5,256 nucleotides of DNA from Bacteroidales bacterium (GCA_025350365.1 JANXXY010000440.1:1-5256), one strand, 5' to 3'. Shown: positions 1 to 5,256, numbered from the stretch's first letter. The notes: generated from the sequence alone by a model not told the origin. Made by a program: numbers and translations.

Positions 1-272
1 GTTACTGCATTAAGTATGACAAACTTTACCATCAGGGCGATTCAATGTTCAAAGTTCATTATAACATGTTTGGCGATGAAATTTACAAAAACGGAATGAT
101 GATGAATAATTATTCCCCCTCCAACAGCATGATGCAAGGTGGCATGATGAATGGTGGTTCCATGGATAAGTCGCGCATGATGGGTGATACAACTATTGTT
201 GGAGGATATTACCGAAATATGCACCAACTGCAAGAAAAACATCAGCCTTATCATCAGGGGATATATAACTAA
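1..272 (+). CDS. Met-rich protein, C-terminal part (5' end outside window)
   Basis: The reading frame is open from the left edge (first complete codon at base 3) to a TAA at 270-272, so this is probably the end of a longer gene. An ATG at 45 could give a 75-residue protein, but the frame reads plausibly upstream of it (YCIKYDKLYHQGDS) and no ribosome binding site precedes the ATG. From the ATG on there are 13 Met in 75 residues, mostly in MM or MMM clusters separated by Gly, Asn and Ser, plus several His. I recognise no family. Met clusters of this kind are common in periplasmic Cu(I)/Ag(I) binding proteins, and the downstream genes fit such a role, but metal binding here is inference. A signal peptide, if any, lies outside the window. 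Confidence 0.6.
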   Translation, partial: YCIKYDKLYHQGDSMFKVHYNMFGDEIYKNGMMMNNYSPSNSMMQGGMMNGGSMDKSRMMGDTTIVGGYYRNMHQLQEKHQPYHQGIYN

Positions 273-279
273 GCAATAG

Positions 280-509
280 AGCTATTACAAAAATAAACAT
301 CTGCACAATACTTGTAAGGGAAGTGCACCTGAACAAAAGCAGCCAATTAAAACCGTTACACTTGCGAAATGCATCCGGAAATAATAAGTGACAAGTCTGG
401 GAAGTGTCCAAAATGCGGAATGGAACTGTTTAAGAAAGAAGTGACAGCAACGAACATTGCGCATTTGCTGAAAGATACAACTAGTATGAAAAATATGAAG
501 GGTATTTAA
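280..509 (+). pseudogene. Frameshifted heavy-metal-binding-domain (HMBD) lipoprotein remnant
   Basis: Bases 357-506 encode YTCEMHPEIIS followed by GKCPKCGMEL, a clear heavy-metal-binding domain of the type found in copper efflux adaptors and small Bacteroidota lipoproteins, and end at a TAA at 507-509. That frame has stops at 294, 315, 330 and 348, and its only nearby ATG (369) lies inside the motif, so it has no usable start. The +1 neighbouring frame encodes CKGSAPEQKQPIKTV (313-357), which looks like a mature lipoprotein N-terminus leading into the domain. The two join if one T is restored at GTTAC (355-359), giving KTV-YTCEMHP. A third frame (about 281-316) encodes a hydrophobic stretch, INICTILV, resembling a broken signal peptide. 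The gene therefore seems to carry at least two small indels and no start codon. Sequencing error is the alternative, but two errors plus a lost start make it less likely. It is a paralogue of the intact gene at 1157-1429. Confidence 0.7.
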
Positions 510-513
510 TGGG

Positions 514-579
514 GAGAGTAGTTAGTGGTTTTTAACCAAAACAGTGAATAAATTCACATGATGGTTAATGACTACTTTT
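514..579 (+). promoter_or_regulatory. Nested imperfect inverted repeat upstream of the HMA gene
   Basis: Three pairs of arms share one centre near 550: AGTAGT (517-522) with ACTACT (571-576), TTAACCA (532-538) with TGGTTAA (562-568), and GTGAAT (544-549) with ATTCAC (552-557) around a 2-base centre. The left side has extra unpaired bases at about 524-531. As RNA this folds into a long stem-loop ending in a short T run (576-579), so it could be a terminator for the upstream gene, an attenuator, or as DNA an operator for the gene starting at 607. The sequence alone does not decide between these. It overlaps the alternative ATG at 568, which argues for the later start. Confidence 0.5.
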
Positions 580-606
580 CAAACAAATTTGTTAAATAAA
601 TTTAAA

Positions 607-1020
607 ATGAAAAAAATGAAAACCAAAATTTTAGTTACGGTTTTGTCGATTATTATTTCAGCAGGTTTACATACAGTCTCAGCCCAACACGAAGGTCATG
701 GCGGCATGGGTGGGATGAGTGGGATGTCACCGACAACATCTGCCAAAATATCTTCATTTGAAGATTTCATGAAAGTAAAAGGAAATTGCGATTTGTGCAA
801 AAAAAGGATAGAAACTGCTGCTGTACTTGTGCCTGGGGTACAAAATGCCGAGTGGGATAAAAAAACAAAAAACCTTAAAGTCACATACACTGATGTCCCA
901 AAGCGCAAAGATGTTCAAGAGGCAGTTTTAAAAACTGGACATGATTTTGAAATCGCTCAGGCAACTGACGAGGCTTATAATGAACTACCTGAATGCTGTA
1001 AATACCGGGTAAAAAAATAA
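607..1020 (+). CDS. Secreted heavy-metal-associated (HMA) domain protein
   Basis: From ATG 607 this is a 137-residue protein. Residues 1-26 form a Sec signal peptide: basic start (MKKMKTK), hydrophobic core (ILVTVLSIII), probable cleavage after VSA before Q27. The mature N-terminus is rich in His, Gly and Met (QHEGHGGMGGMSGM). Residues about 52-118 form an HMA-like fold, with metal-site motif GNCDLCKKRIE (C61 and C64) followed by PGVQNAEWDKKTKNLKVTY, the usual second strand. The tail carries a second cysteine pair, C130-C131 (PECCKY), which I recall from other Bacteroidota proteins of this kind. Likely role: binding Cu(I) in the periplasm, as a sponge or a donor to the efflux system. The canonical GMTC is replaced by GNC. 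An in-frame ATG at 568 would add 13 residues before the signal peptide and lies in the dyad, so I prefer 607. No Shine-Dalgarno is visible. Confidence 0.85.
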   Translation: MKKMKTKILVTVLSIIISAGLHTVSAQHEGHGGMGGMSGMSPTTSAKISSFEDFMKVKGNCDLCKKRIETAAVLVPGVQNAEWDKKTKNLKVTYTDVPKRKDVQEAVLKTGHDFEIAQATDEAYNELPECCKYRVKK

Positions 1021-1100
1021 TTTCTTATCGCTTTGGGGATCTGCCTTTCTTAAAAAAATAAAGTATGATGACTAAGACAGCCCATGAGCAAGGCTTTTGT

Positions 1101-1117
1101 GATTTGGTTGCCAAATC
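1101..1117 (+). promoter_or_regulatory. Short perfect hairpin upstream of the HMBD lipoprotein gene
   Basis: GATTTGG (1101-1107) and CCAAATC (1111-1117) are perfect inverted repeats around TTG. They lie in the 136-bp gap between the HMA gene and the HMBD lipoprotein, about 40 bp before the latter's ATG. No T run follows on either strand, so an intrinsic terminator is unlikely. A small operator or an mRNA stem is possible, but function is not shown. Confidence 0.3.
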
Positions 1118-1156
1118 CCATAGCAGCTGTAATTAATATTAAGTAAAACAAAAAAA

Positions 1157-1429
1157 ATGACTAAATTTAAAATAGCAATAATTTTAACCGTGTTCACCAG
1201 TTTACTATTCATCTCGTGTAACAAGCGTATTGCTGAACGAAAAGAAGTAAAACAGTATTACTATTCTTGCCCGATGCACCCTGATTTTATTTCATATCAA
1301 CCAGGGAAATGCGCCAAGTGCGGAATGACAATGGAACAATGGGATTTAGATAATATGCCACGTAAAAAATCGGGCGGTTCCAGCAATGGCAATTCCGGGA
1401 TTGGCGGACATAGTGGTCATAATCATTAG
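1157..1429 (+). CDS. Heavy-metal-binding-domain (HMBD) lipoprotein with His-rich tail
   Basis: A 90-residue protein. Residues 1-20 are a lipoprotein signal peptide, with a hydrophobic core (IAIILTVFTSLLF) and a lipobox ending FISC, making C21 the lipidated residue. Residues 36-59 match the heavy-metal-binding domain YxCPMHP...GKCxKCGM, with C38, M40, H41, C52, C55 and M57 as candidate ligands; the same module occurs in the N-terminal regions of CusB-type adaptors. The tail (about 72-90) is Gly/Ser/Asn-rich and ends in GGHSGHNH, which adds possible His ligands. The protein should be anchored in the envelope and bind copper or a similar soft metal. It has no transport or enzyme domain, so chaperone or buffer is the best guess. 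The ATG at 1157 follows a run of A with no Shine-Dalgarno, a common leader type in this phylum. It is the intact relative of the remnant at 280-509. Confidence 0.85.
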   Translation: MTKFKIAIILTVFTSLLFISCNKRIAERKEVKQYYYSCPMHPDFISYQPGKCAKCGMTMEQWDLDNMPRKKSGGSSNGNSGIGGHSGHNH

Positions 1430-1465
1430 CCGTAAAATATTATATTATAAAACCGTAAAACAATA

Positions 1466-1550
1466 AATGATTGTAACTATTGAGGTTATTCATACGATAG
1501 AAACATTGCATATTATTATAAAACACAACCTAAAATAGTTACAAACGATT
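1466..1550. repeat. Imperfect inverted repeats flanking a 39-bp centre
   Basis: TTGTAACTATT (1471-1481) is matched exactly by its reverse complement AATAGTTACAA (1534-1544). Similarity continues outward (AAT at 1466 against ATT at 1550) and inward (AGGTT at 1483-1487 against AACCT at 1527-1531) with small gaps, giving arms of about 22 and 24 bases. No clear target-site duplication flanks it. It could be a large stem-loop, a small MITE-like remnant, or chance in AT-rich DNA. Confidence 0.4.
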
Positions 1551-1581
1551 AGTATAAGACATTAAATTAGTAGCGTACTAT

Positions 1582-1630
1582 ATGCAACACTTCTGTAAAA
1601 TTTCATTAATATTCTTAAAATGCAACACTT
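1582..1630 (+). repeat. 11-bp direct repeat ATGCAACACTT, two copies
   Basis: ATGCAACACTT occurs exactly at 1582-1592 and at 1620-1630, 38 bp apart, in the gene-free region upstream of the YHS-like gene. The flanks do not match. The copies could be paired regulator sites or a relic duplication. An exact 11-mer including several G/C bases is somewhat unexpected here. Confidence 0.4.
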
Positions 1631-1637
1631 AATTATA

Positions 1638-1661
1638 TTGAAATATTTCTATATATTTCAA
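1638..1661. promoter_or_regulatory. 24-bp dyad, candidate operator for the YHS-cusA unit
   Basis: TTGAAATAT (1638-1646) and ATATTTCAA (1653-1661) are perfect 9-bp inverted arms around the 6-base centre TTCTAT. The left part also contains a perfect 10-bp palindrome, GAAATATTTC (1640-1649), so the ATATTTC half-site occurs twice in one orientation. It lies about 135 bp before the YHS-like start. The symmetry fits a dimeric regulator, but no regulator gene is in the window and the bases are nearly all A/T. Confidence 0.4.
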
Positions 1662-1794
1662 CGTATTACATTTTATAAAAATTCAGAAGTTGAACAATTA
1701 CCGAACTATTGATAAGCATGTTAAAGTGGTTAGCTCATAGGATAATTATCTTGTTAATATCAAATAGTTTATGCAGACTAAAATGTTAAAAATT

Positions 1795-2166
1795 ATGAAA
1801 CACATTTTAATAGGTTTATTAATCATGACAATGGGTTTATCATTGTCGTCATGTATGATGATGATGCCAGGCCACATGTCTGGCTCTATGCCGGAGACTC
1901 ATAATCATGATGGTTCAGTTATGGAAATAGATAAAGTATGTGGAAAACATGTAGGGGTTGATGGTTCATATACTTACAAGTTTCAGGGAATTAATTACTA
2001 TTTTGACACAGAGCAATGTTTATCAGTTTTTAAAAATAATCCGGATCATTTCCTTCAAAAACATGATCAAGAAACTCATACAAAAAGTTGGACTAAGGTT
2101 GCATGGGTAGGTGGAGCAGTACTTATGACGACAATGATGGTTTTTATGCTAACCAGGGTATTTTAA
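1795..2166 (+). CDS. YHS-like metal-binding lipoprotein with C-terminal membrane helix
   Basis: From ATG 1795 this is a 123-residue protein. Residues 1-19 form a lipoprotein signal peptide with lipobox LSSC, so C20 is the likely lipidated residue, directly followed by MMMM and a Met/His-rich linker (PGHMSGSMPETHNHDG). Residues about 43-90 resemble a YHS domain: a first site at KVCGKHV (C49), then YKFQGINYYFDTEQC (C75) and VFKNNPDHFL. The usual CGM is CGK here. Residues about 99-119 form a hydrophobic helix (WTKVAWVGGAVLMTTMMVFML), so both ends may be membrane-attached with the YHS part in the periplasm. YHS domains are found near metal sites in copper ATPases and related proteins; copper binding here is inferred. 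In-frame ATGs at 1771 and 1783 are alternative starts; 1795 gives the most typical signal length. It lies 44 bp before cusA with no terminator between, suggesting joint transcription. Confidence 0.75.
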   Translation: MKHILIGLLIMTMGLSLSSCMMMMPGHMSGSMPETHNHDGSVMEIDKVCGKHVGVDGSYTYKFQGINYYFDTEQCLSVFKNNPDHFLQKHDQETHTKSWTKVAWVGGAVLMTTMMVFMLTRVF

Positions 2167-2210
2167 TATTTTAAATCAACTGTTCTTTTATAGATTCAAA
2201 AATTTGTATT

Positions 2211-5200
2211 ATGTTAAATCGTATTGTAAAATATTTTCTTGAAAACCGTCTTGTAACATTCATTCTGCTCATTGTGTTTGTTGTTGGAGGTTTGGTTACT
2301 ACGCCATTTAACTGGAATGTTGGCTTGCCCCGCAATCCTGTTCCCGTAGATGCAATACCAGATATTGGTGACAACCAGCAAATTGTGGCAACCGAATGGA
2401 TGGGACGTTCGCCAAAGGATATTCAGGATCAGATTACCTATCCGCTCACAACAGCCTTACTTGGTATACCGGGGGTAAAAACTATCCGAAGTACTTCCAT
2501 GTTTGGGATGTCGTTCGTGTATATTATTTTTAAAGATGGAATTGATTTTTACTGGAGCCGTTCACGGCTTCTCGAAAAACTGAATTCATTGTCTGCCGGA
2601 ACATTACCTGTGGGAGTTCAGCCCACATTGGGTCCCGATGCCACTGCACTTGGGCAAATATATTGGTATACGCTCGAAGGGCGCGACCCAAAAACAGGCA
2701 AGCCTAATGGAGGCTGGGACCCACAGGAATTAAGAACAATACAGAATTTTTATGTGAAATATGGATTATCTACTGCTGAAGGAGTTTCAGAAGTGGCTTC
2801 GGTTGGAGGTTTTATTAAAGAATACCAGGTAGACCTGAACCCTGAGGCGCTAAAAGCATACAACGTATCGGTAATGGACGTGATGAATGCCGTGCGAAAC
2901 AGCAACCTCGACATTGGCGCTGAAACGGTTGAATTAAACAATGTAGAATACATCATTCGTGGCCTGGGTTATGTAAAAAATCTGGAGGATCTTGAACTCT
3001 CGGTGGTAGCAGTAAAGAATAATATCCCGGTAAGGATAAAAGATGTTGCCCACGTTGCCTTCGGCCCTGCTACACGACGAGGGGGTCTTGATAAAGGCGG
3101 CTCCGAAGCTGTTGGCGCTGTAGTGGTTGCCCGATATGGCTCAAACCCAATGGAGGTTATTGGTAACGTAAAAGATAAAATAAAAGAGATTGATGCCGGA
3201 TTGCCACAGAAAACTCTACCCGATGGCAGCGTCTCGAAGGTAACTATCATACCATTTTACGATCGCACCGGACTTATAAAGGAGACTATCGGAACACTCG
3301 AGTCTGCACTTTCCCACGAAATCCTTATCAGCATTATCGTCATCATCGTATTGGTTATAAATCTGCGGGCGTCGATTATTATCTCCGGTTTATTACCGAT
3401 AGCCGTATTAATGACTTTTATTTTGATGAAATTTTTTGGAGTAGAAGCTAATATTGTGGCTTTGTCGGGTATTGCCATCGCAATCGGGGTAATGGTCGAT
3501 GTCGGGATTATTTATGTCGAGAATATTGTGCGACATTTGGAGATGCCCGGGAATCATGACCTGCGAGGCAAACCATTGCACCAACTAATTCTAACAGCCA
3601 CAAGCGAAGTATCACCTGCTGTGATGACCGCTTTGGCTACAACAGTAGTCAGTTTTCTGCCTGTTTTTGCCATGGAAGCAGCGGAAGGAAAACTTTTCCG
3701 CCCGTTGGCATTTACCAAAACCTTTGCGTTGATGTCCTCTTTTCTATTGGGAATTATCGTGTTGCCAACACTTGCACATATTATTTTTTCCATTCGCTTC
3801 GATACTAAAAAGATAAAGAAAATATGGAATGGCAGTCTTATAGCAGCAGGTTTGTTGTTTCTCATAATTTGGGGTGCATGGCCCGCATTGGCTCTTGTCG
3901 GTATCGGAATTAACAATCTGCTTGATTATCGCTGGCCTGAAAATCGAAAGGAATATCCAAATTATATCGACATTGCAATAACTGTTTTGGTGGCAGTGTA
4001 TTACCTTTCCATCGAATGGTTGCCGCTGGGAGCACATAACAGTACGCTGGTAAACTTCTTTTTTGTTGCAGGCTTTGTTACGGTAATTCTTTCGGTGCTC
4101 ATGCTTATGGTTCACTTTTACGAACCCATCATCCGCTGGTGTTTGGCAAATAAATGGAAATTTTTGATGGTCCCCGCATTTACTTTGACCTTTGGGATAT
4201 TGGCGTGGCAAGGTTCTGATAAGATATTCGGATTTGTTGCCTCAGGATTGGAAAAAATAGGGTGGAAAAGTTTTCGACAAACTTCTGTTTGGCAAGGCAC
4301 TGTAAGAGTATTCCCAGGCACCGGAAAAGAGTTTATGCCATCGCTCAACGAAGGTTCATTTTTGCTGATGCCCACCAGTATGCCCCATTCAAGCATCGAA
4401 AAAAACATTCAATACATCGAAACGCTTGATAAACGACTTTCGGCCATTCCCGAAGTGGAGGTGGCCGCAGGCAAATGGGGGCGCGTAAACTCAGCGCTCG
4501 ACCCTGCCCCTGTGCAGATGTTTGAAAATACCATCAGTTATCGCCCTGAATATATTCTGGATGAAGACGGAACAAGACAACGGTTTAAAGTTGACAAGCA
4601 GGAAAATTTCATTTTAAATATGTCGGAAATAAAAAATACGGTTGATATAAATGGAAATAAAAATGATGTCAATCGAAATAAAGTCCAAATAAATGGAAAT
4701 AAGATTGACATAAATAATATTAAAGAAGTAAAGTTTGACAAAGAAAAAGGGGTGTTTAGTGTTTTGGTAAACGATAAATCGATTACTGTTAAAGCTGCGG
4801 ATCTGCCTGCTTCTAATAATTTCAATCTATTTCAATCTATTTCTAATAACATCAATCTATTTCTAATAAAAGATAACAAAGGTGAGTATTACAGACAATG
4901 GAGGCCTCAAATTAAAAAACCGTTGGACATTTGGAACGAGATTGTAAAAGTTACCGATATTCCAGGTTTAACCTCAGCCCCTAAGTTGCAGCCCATTGAA
5001 GCACGTCTTATCATGCTTTCAACTGGTATGCGCGCGCCAATGGGATTAAAGGTGTATGGTCCCGATTTAAACACCATTCAGGAAGCTGGTATGGCTTTCG
5101 AACAGGCATTGAAGGATGTTTCTTCTGTAAAGGCTAGCTCCGTATTTTACGATCGTGCTGTAGGAGCGCCTTATATCGAAATTAAGCTGAACCGTGAAGC

Positions 5201-5256
5201 CATGGCGCGATATGGAATGACCATTAACGGGGTTCAGGAAATATTGCAGGTTGCCG
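2211..5256 (+). CDS. cusA: CusA-type Cu/Ag efflux RND permease (3' end outside window)
   Basis: This inner-membrane, proton-driven RND exporter should form a trimer with CusB- and CusC-type partners and expel Cu(I)/Ag(I). From ATG 2211, 1015 codons are visible without a stop. TM1 is about 14-31, then the first porter half (PVDAIPDIGDNQ, GRSPKDIQDQITYPL), TM2-TM6 about 371-530, with the proton-relay aspartate D430 in IAIGVMVDVGIIYVEN (E. coli D405). Residues about 540-667 hold several hydrophobic segments, more than the single TM7 expected. The second porter half contains M720, M770 and M935, matching E. coli CusA M573, M623 and M672; this favours Cu/Ag over Zn/Co/Cd (CzcA). M720 to M770 is 50 residues, as in E. 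coli, but M770 to M935 is 165 instead of 49. The excess includes Asn/Lys-rich repeats. TM8-TM12 and the other relay residues lie beyond the edge. Confidence 0.93.
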   Translation, partial: MLNRIVKYFLENRLVTFILLIVFVVGGLVTTPFNWNVGLPRNPVPVDAIPDIGDNQQIVATEWMGRSPKDIQDQITYPLTTALLGIPGVKTIRSTSMFGMSFVYIIFKDGIDFYWSRSRLLEKLNSLSAGTLPVGVQPTLGPDATALGQIYWYTLEGRDPKTGKPNGGWDPQELRTIQNFYVKYGLSTAEGVSEVASVGGFIKEYQVDLNPEALKAYNVSVMDVMNAVRNSNLDIGAETVELNNVEYIIRGLGYVKNLEDLELSVVAVKNNIPVRIKDVAHVAFGPATRRGGLDKGGSEAVGAVVVARYGSNPMEVIGNVKDKIKEIDAGLPQKTLPDGSVSKVTIIPFYDRTGLIKETIGTLESALSHEILISIIVIIVLVINLRASIIISGLLPIAVLMTFILMKFFGVEANIVALSGIAIAIGVMVDVGIIYVENIVRHLEMPGNHDLRGKPLHQLILTATSEVSPAVMTALATTVVSFLPVFAMEAAEGKLFRPLAFTKTFALMSSFLLGIIVLPTLAHIIFSIRFDTKKIKKIWNGSLIAAGLLFLIIWGAWPALALVGIGINNLLDYRWPENRKEYPNYIDIAITVLVAVYYLSIEWLPLGAHNSTLVNFFFVAGFVTVILSVLMLMVHFYEPIIRWCLANKWKFLMVPAFTLTFGILAWQGSDKIFGFVASGLEKIGWKSFRQTSVWQGTVRVFPGTGKEFMPSLNEGSFLLMPTSMPHSSIEKNIQYIETLDKRLSAIPEVEVAAGKWGRVNSALDPAPVQMFENTISYRPEYILDEDGTRQRFKVDKQENFILNMSEIKNTVDINGNKNDVNRNKVQINGNKIDINNIKEVKFDKEKGVFSVLVNDKSITVKAADLPASNNFNLFQSISNNINLFLIKDNKGEYYRQWRPQIKKPLDIWNEIVKVTDIPGLTSAPKLQPIEARLIMLSTGMRAPMGLKVYGPDLNTIQEAGMAFEQALKDVSSVKASSVFYDRAVGAPYIEIKLNREAMARYGMTINGVQEILQVA
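4644..4727 (+). repeat. Four tandem 21-bp repeats inside cusA (heptad repeats)
   Basis: In-frame units start at 4644, 4665, 4686 and 4707 and encode DINGNKN, DVNRNKV, QINGNKI and DINNIKE (residues 812-839). The common pattern is x-(I/V)-N-x-N-K-x, and the last unit is degenerate. The core GGAAATAA or CGAAATAA recurs at 4653, 4674 and 4695, with a further copy at 4625 just before the array. Each unit is seven codons, so changes in copy number would keep the frame. Confidence 0.75.
4811..4870 (+). repeat. 60-bp array of six 10-bp units inside cusA
   Basis: The array reads as decamers in the order A-B-B-A-B-A. A is TTCTAATAAN (4811, 4841, 4861). B is TTCAATCTAT (4821, 4831), with one variant ATCAATCTAT (4851). 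The two adjacent B units are identical. Six units make 60 bases, so the frame is kept and residues 868-887 read SNNFNLFQSISNNINLFLI plus the following Lys. A change of one or two units would shift the frame. Confidence 0.75.

Larger units (their letters stand above)
1430..1794. other. Gene-free AT-rich intergenic region
   Basis: No reading frame with coding character was found on either strand. The stretch is very AT-rich and holds repeat structures entered separately: imperfect inverted repeats at 1466-1487/1527-1550, an 11-bp direct repeat at 1582 and 1620, and a dyad at 1638-1661. CCGTAAAA also occurs twice (1430-1437 and 1453-1460). I looked for the Bacteroidota promoter pattern (TTTG near -33, TAnnTTTG near -7) and found no convincing match, although this region must hold the promoter if the YHS-like gene and cusA form their own transcript. 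Confidence 0.6.

Noticed and set aside
42..254. His-rich reading frame on the minus strand
   Set aside because: It is the complement of the Met-rich frame, since ATG codons read as CAT on the other strand. It has no signal or recognisable domain of its own.
193..411. Minus-strand frame with hydrophobic stretches
   Set aside because: It runs antisense across the end of the Met-rich gene and the HMBD remnant. Its hydrophobicity is a by-product of A-rich sense codons, and no family is recognised.
568..606. Upstream ATG at 568 as the start of the HMA protein
   Set aside because: It would put 13 polar residues before a good signal peptide, and it sits inside the inverted repeat. The ATG at 607 starts with MKKMKTK directly before the hydrophobic core.
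2167..2210. Terminator or separate promoter between the YHS-like gene and cusA
   Set aside because: The 44-bp gap has no hairpin with a T run and no convincing TAnnTTTG element.
2171..4825. Several minus-strand open frames of 67-155 codons
   Set aside because: All lie opposite the continuous cusA frame, which has clear family motifs throughout. None shows a domain, and they overlap one another.
4811..4870. CRISPR-like array
   Set aside because: The units are 10 bp with no unique spacers, and they lie in frame inside a coding sequence.
2211..5256. Naming the pump CzcA (Zn/Co/Cd)
   Set aside because: The three methionines of the Cu/Ag site are all present at the expected positions, and the neighbouring genes are copper-type.

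Overview
The window reads as part of a copper/silver-handling gene cluster from a member of the Bacteroidota. Evidence for the host is indirect. Genes are AT-rich and preceded by A-rich leaders with no clear Shine-Dalgarno. The secreted HMA-domain protein ends in a CCKY tail of the kind I associate with this phylum, and the efflux pump carries an enlarged periplasmic domain and extra hydrophobic segments, also recalled from this phylum. All recognisable genes lie on the + strand.

Layout: (1) 1-272, the C-terminal end of a Met-rich protein cut by the window edge. (2) about 280-509, a frameshifted remnant of a lipoprotein with a heavy-metal-binding (YTCxMHPE...CPKCGM) domain. (3) 510-606, a leader with a strong nested dyad. 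(4) 607-1020, a secreted HMA-domain protein. (5) 1157-1429, an intact heavy-metal-binding lipoprotein with a His-rich tail. (6) 1430-1794, a gene-free AT-rich region with two inverted repeats and an 11-bp direct repeat. (7) 1795-2166, a YHS-like lipoprotein with a C-terminal membrane helix. (8) 2211-5256, most of a CusA-type RND metal efflux permease, running off the right edge.

The inferred theme is envelope copper handling. Several small exported proteins with different metal-binding motifs (Met-rich, HMA CxxC, paired HMBD cysteines, YHS cysteines) sit before a proton-driven exporter. The pump keeps the three methionines of the E. coli CusA Cu(I)/Ag(I) site and the TM4 aspartate of the proton relay, so Cu/Ag is a better substrate guess than Zn/Co/Cd. 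The YHS-like gene is only 44 bp upstream of cusA and is probably co-transcribed with it.

The most unusual feature lies inside cusA. Between the second and third copper-site methionines the periplasmic domain is about 116 residues longer than in E. coli CusA. It contains two tandem repeats: four 21-bp units encoding heptads such as DINGNKN, and a 60-bp array of six 10-bp units. Since 10 is not a multiple of 3, gain or loss of one 10-bp unit would frameshift the pump.
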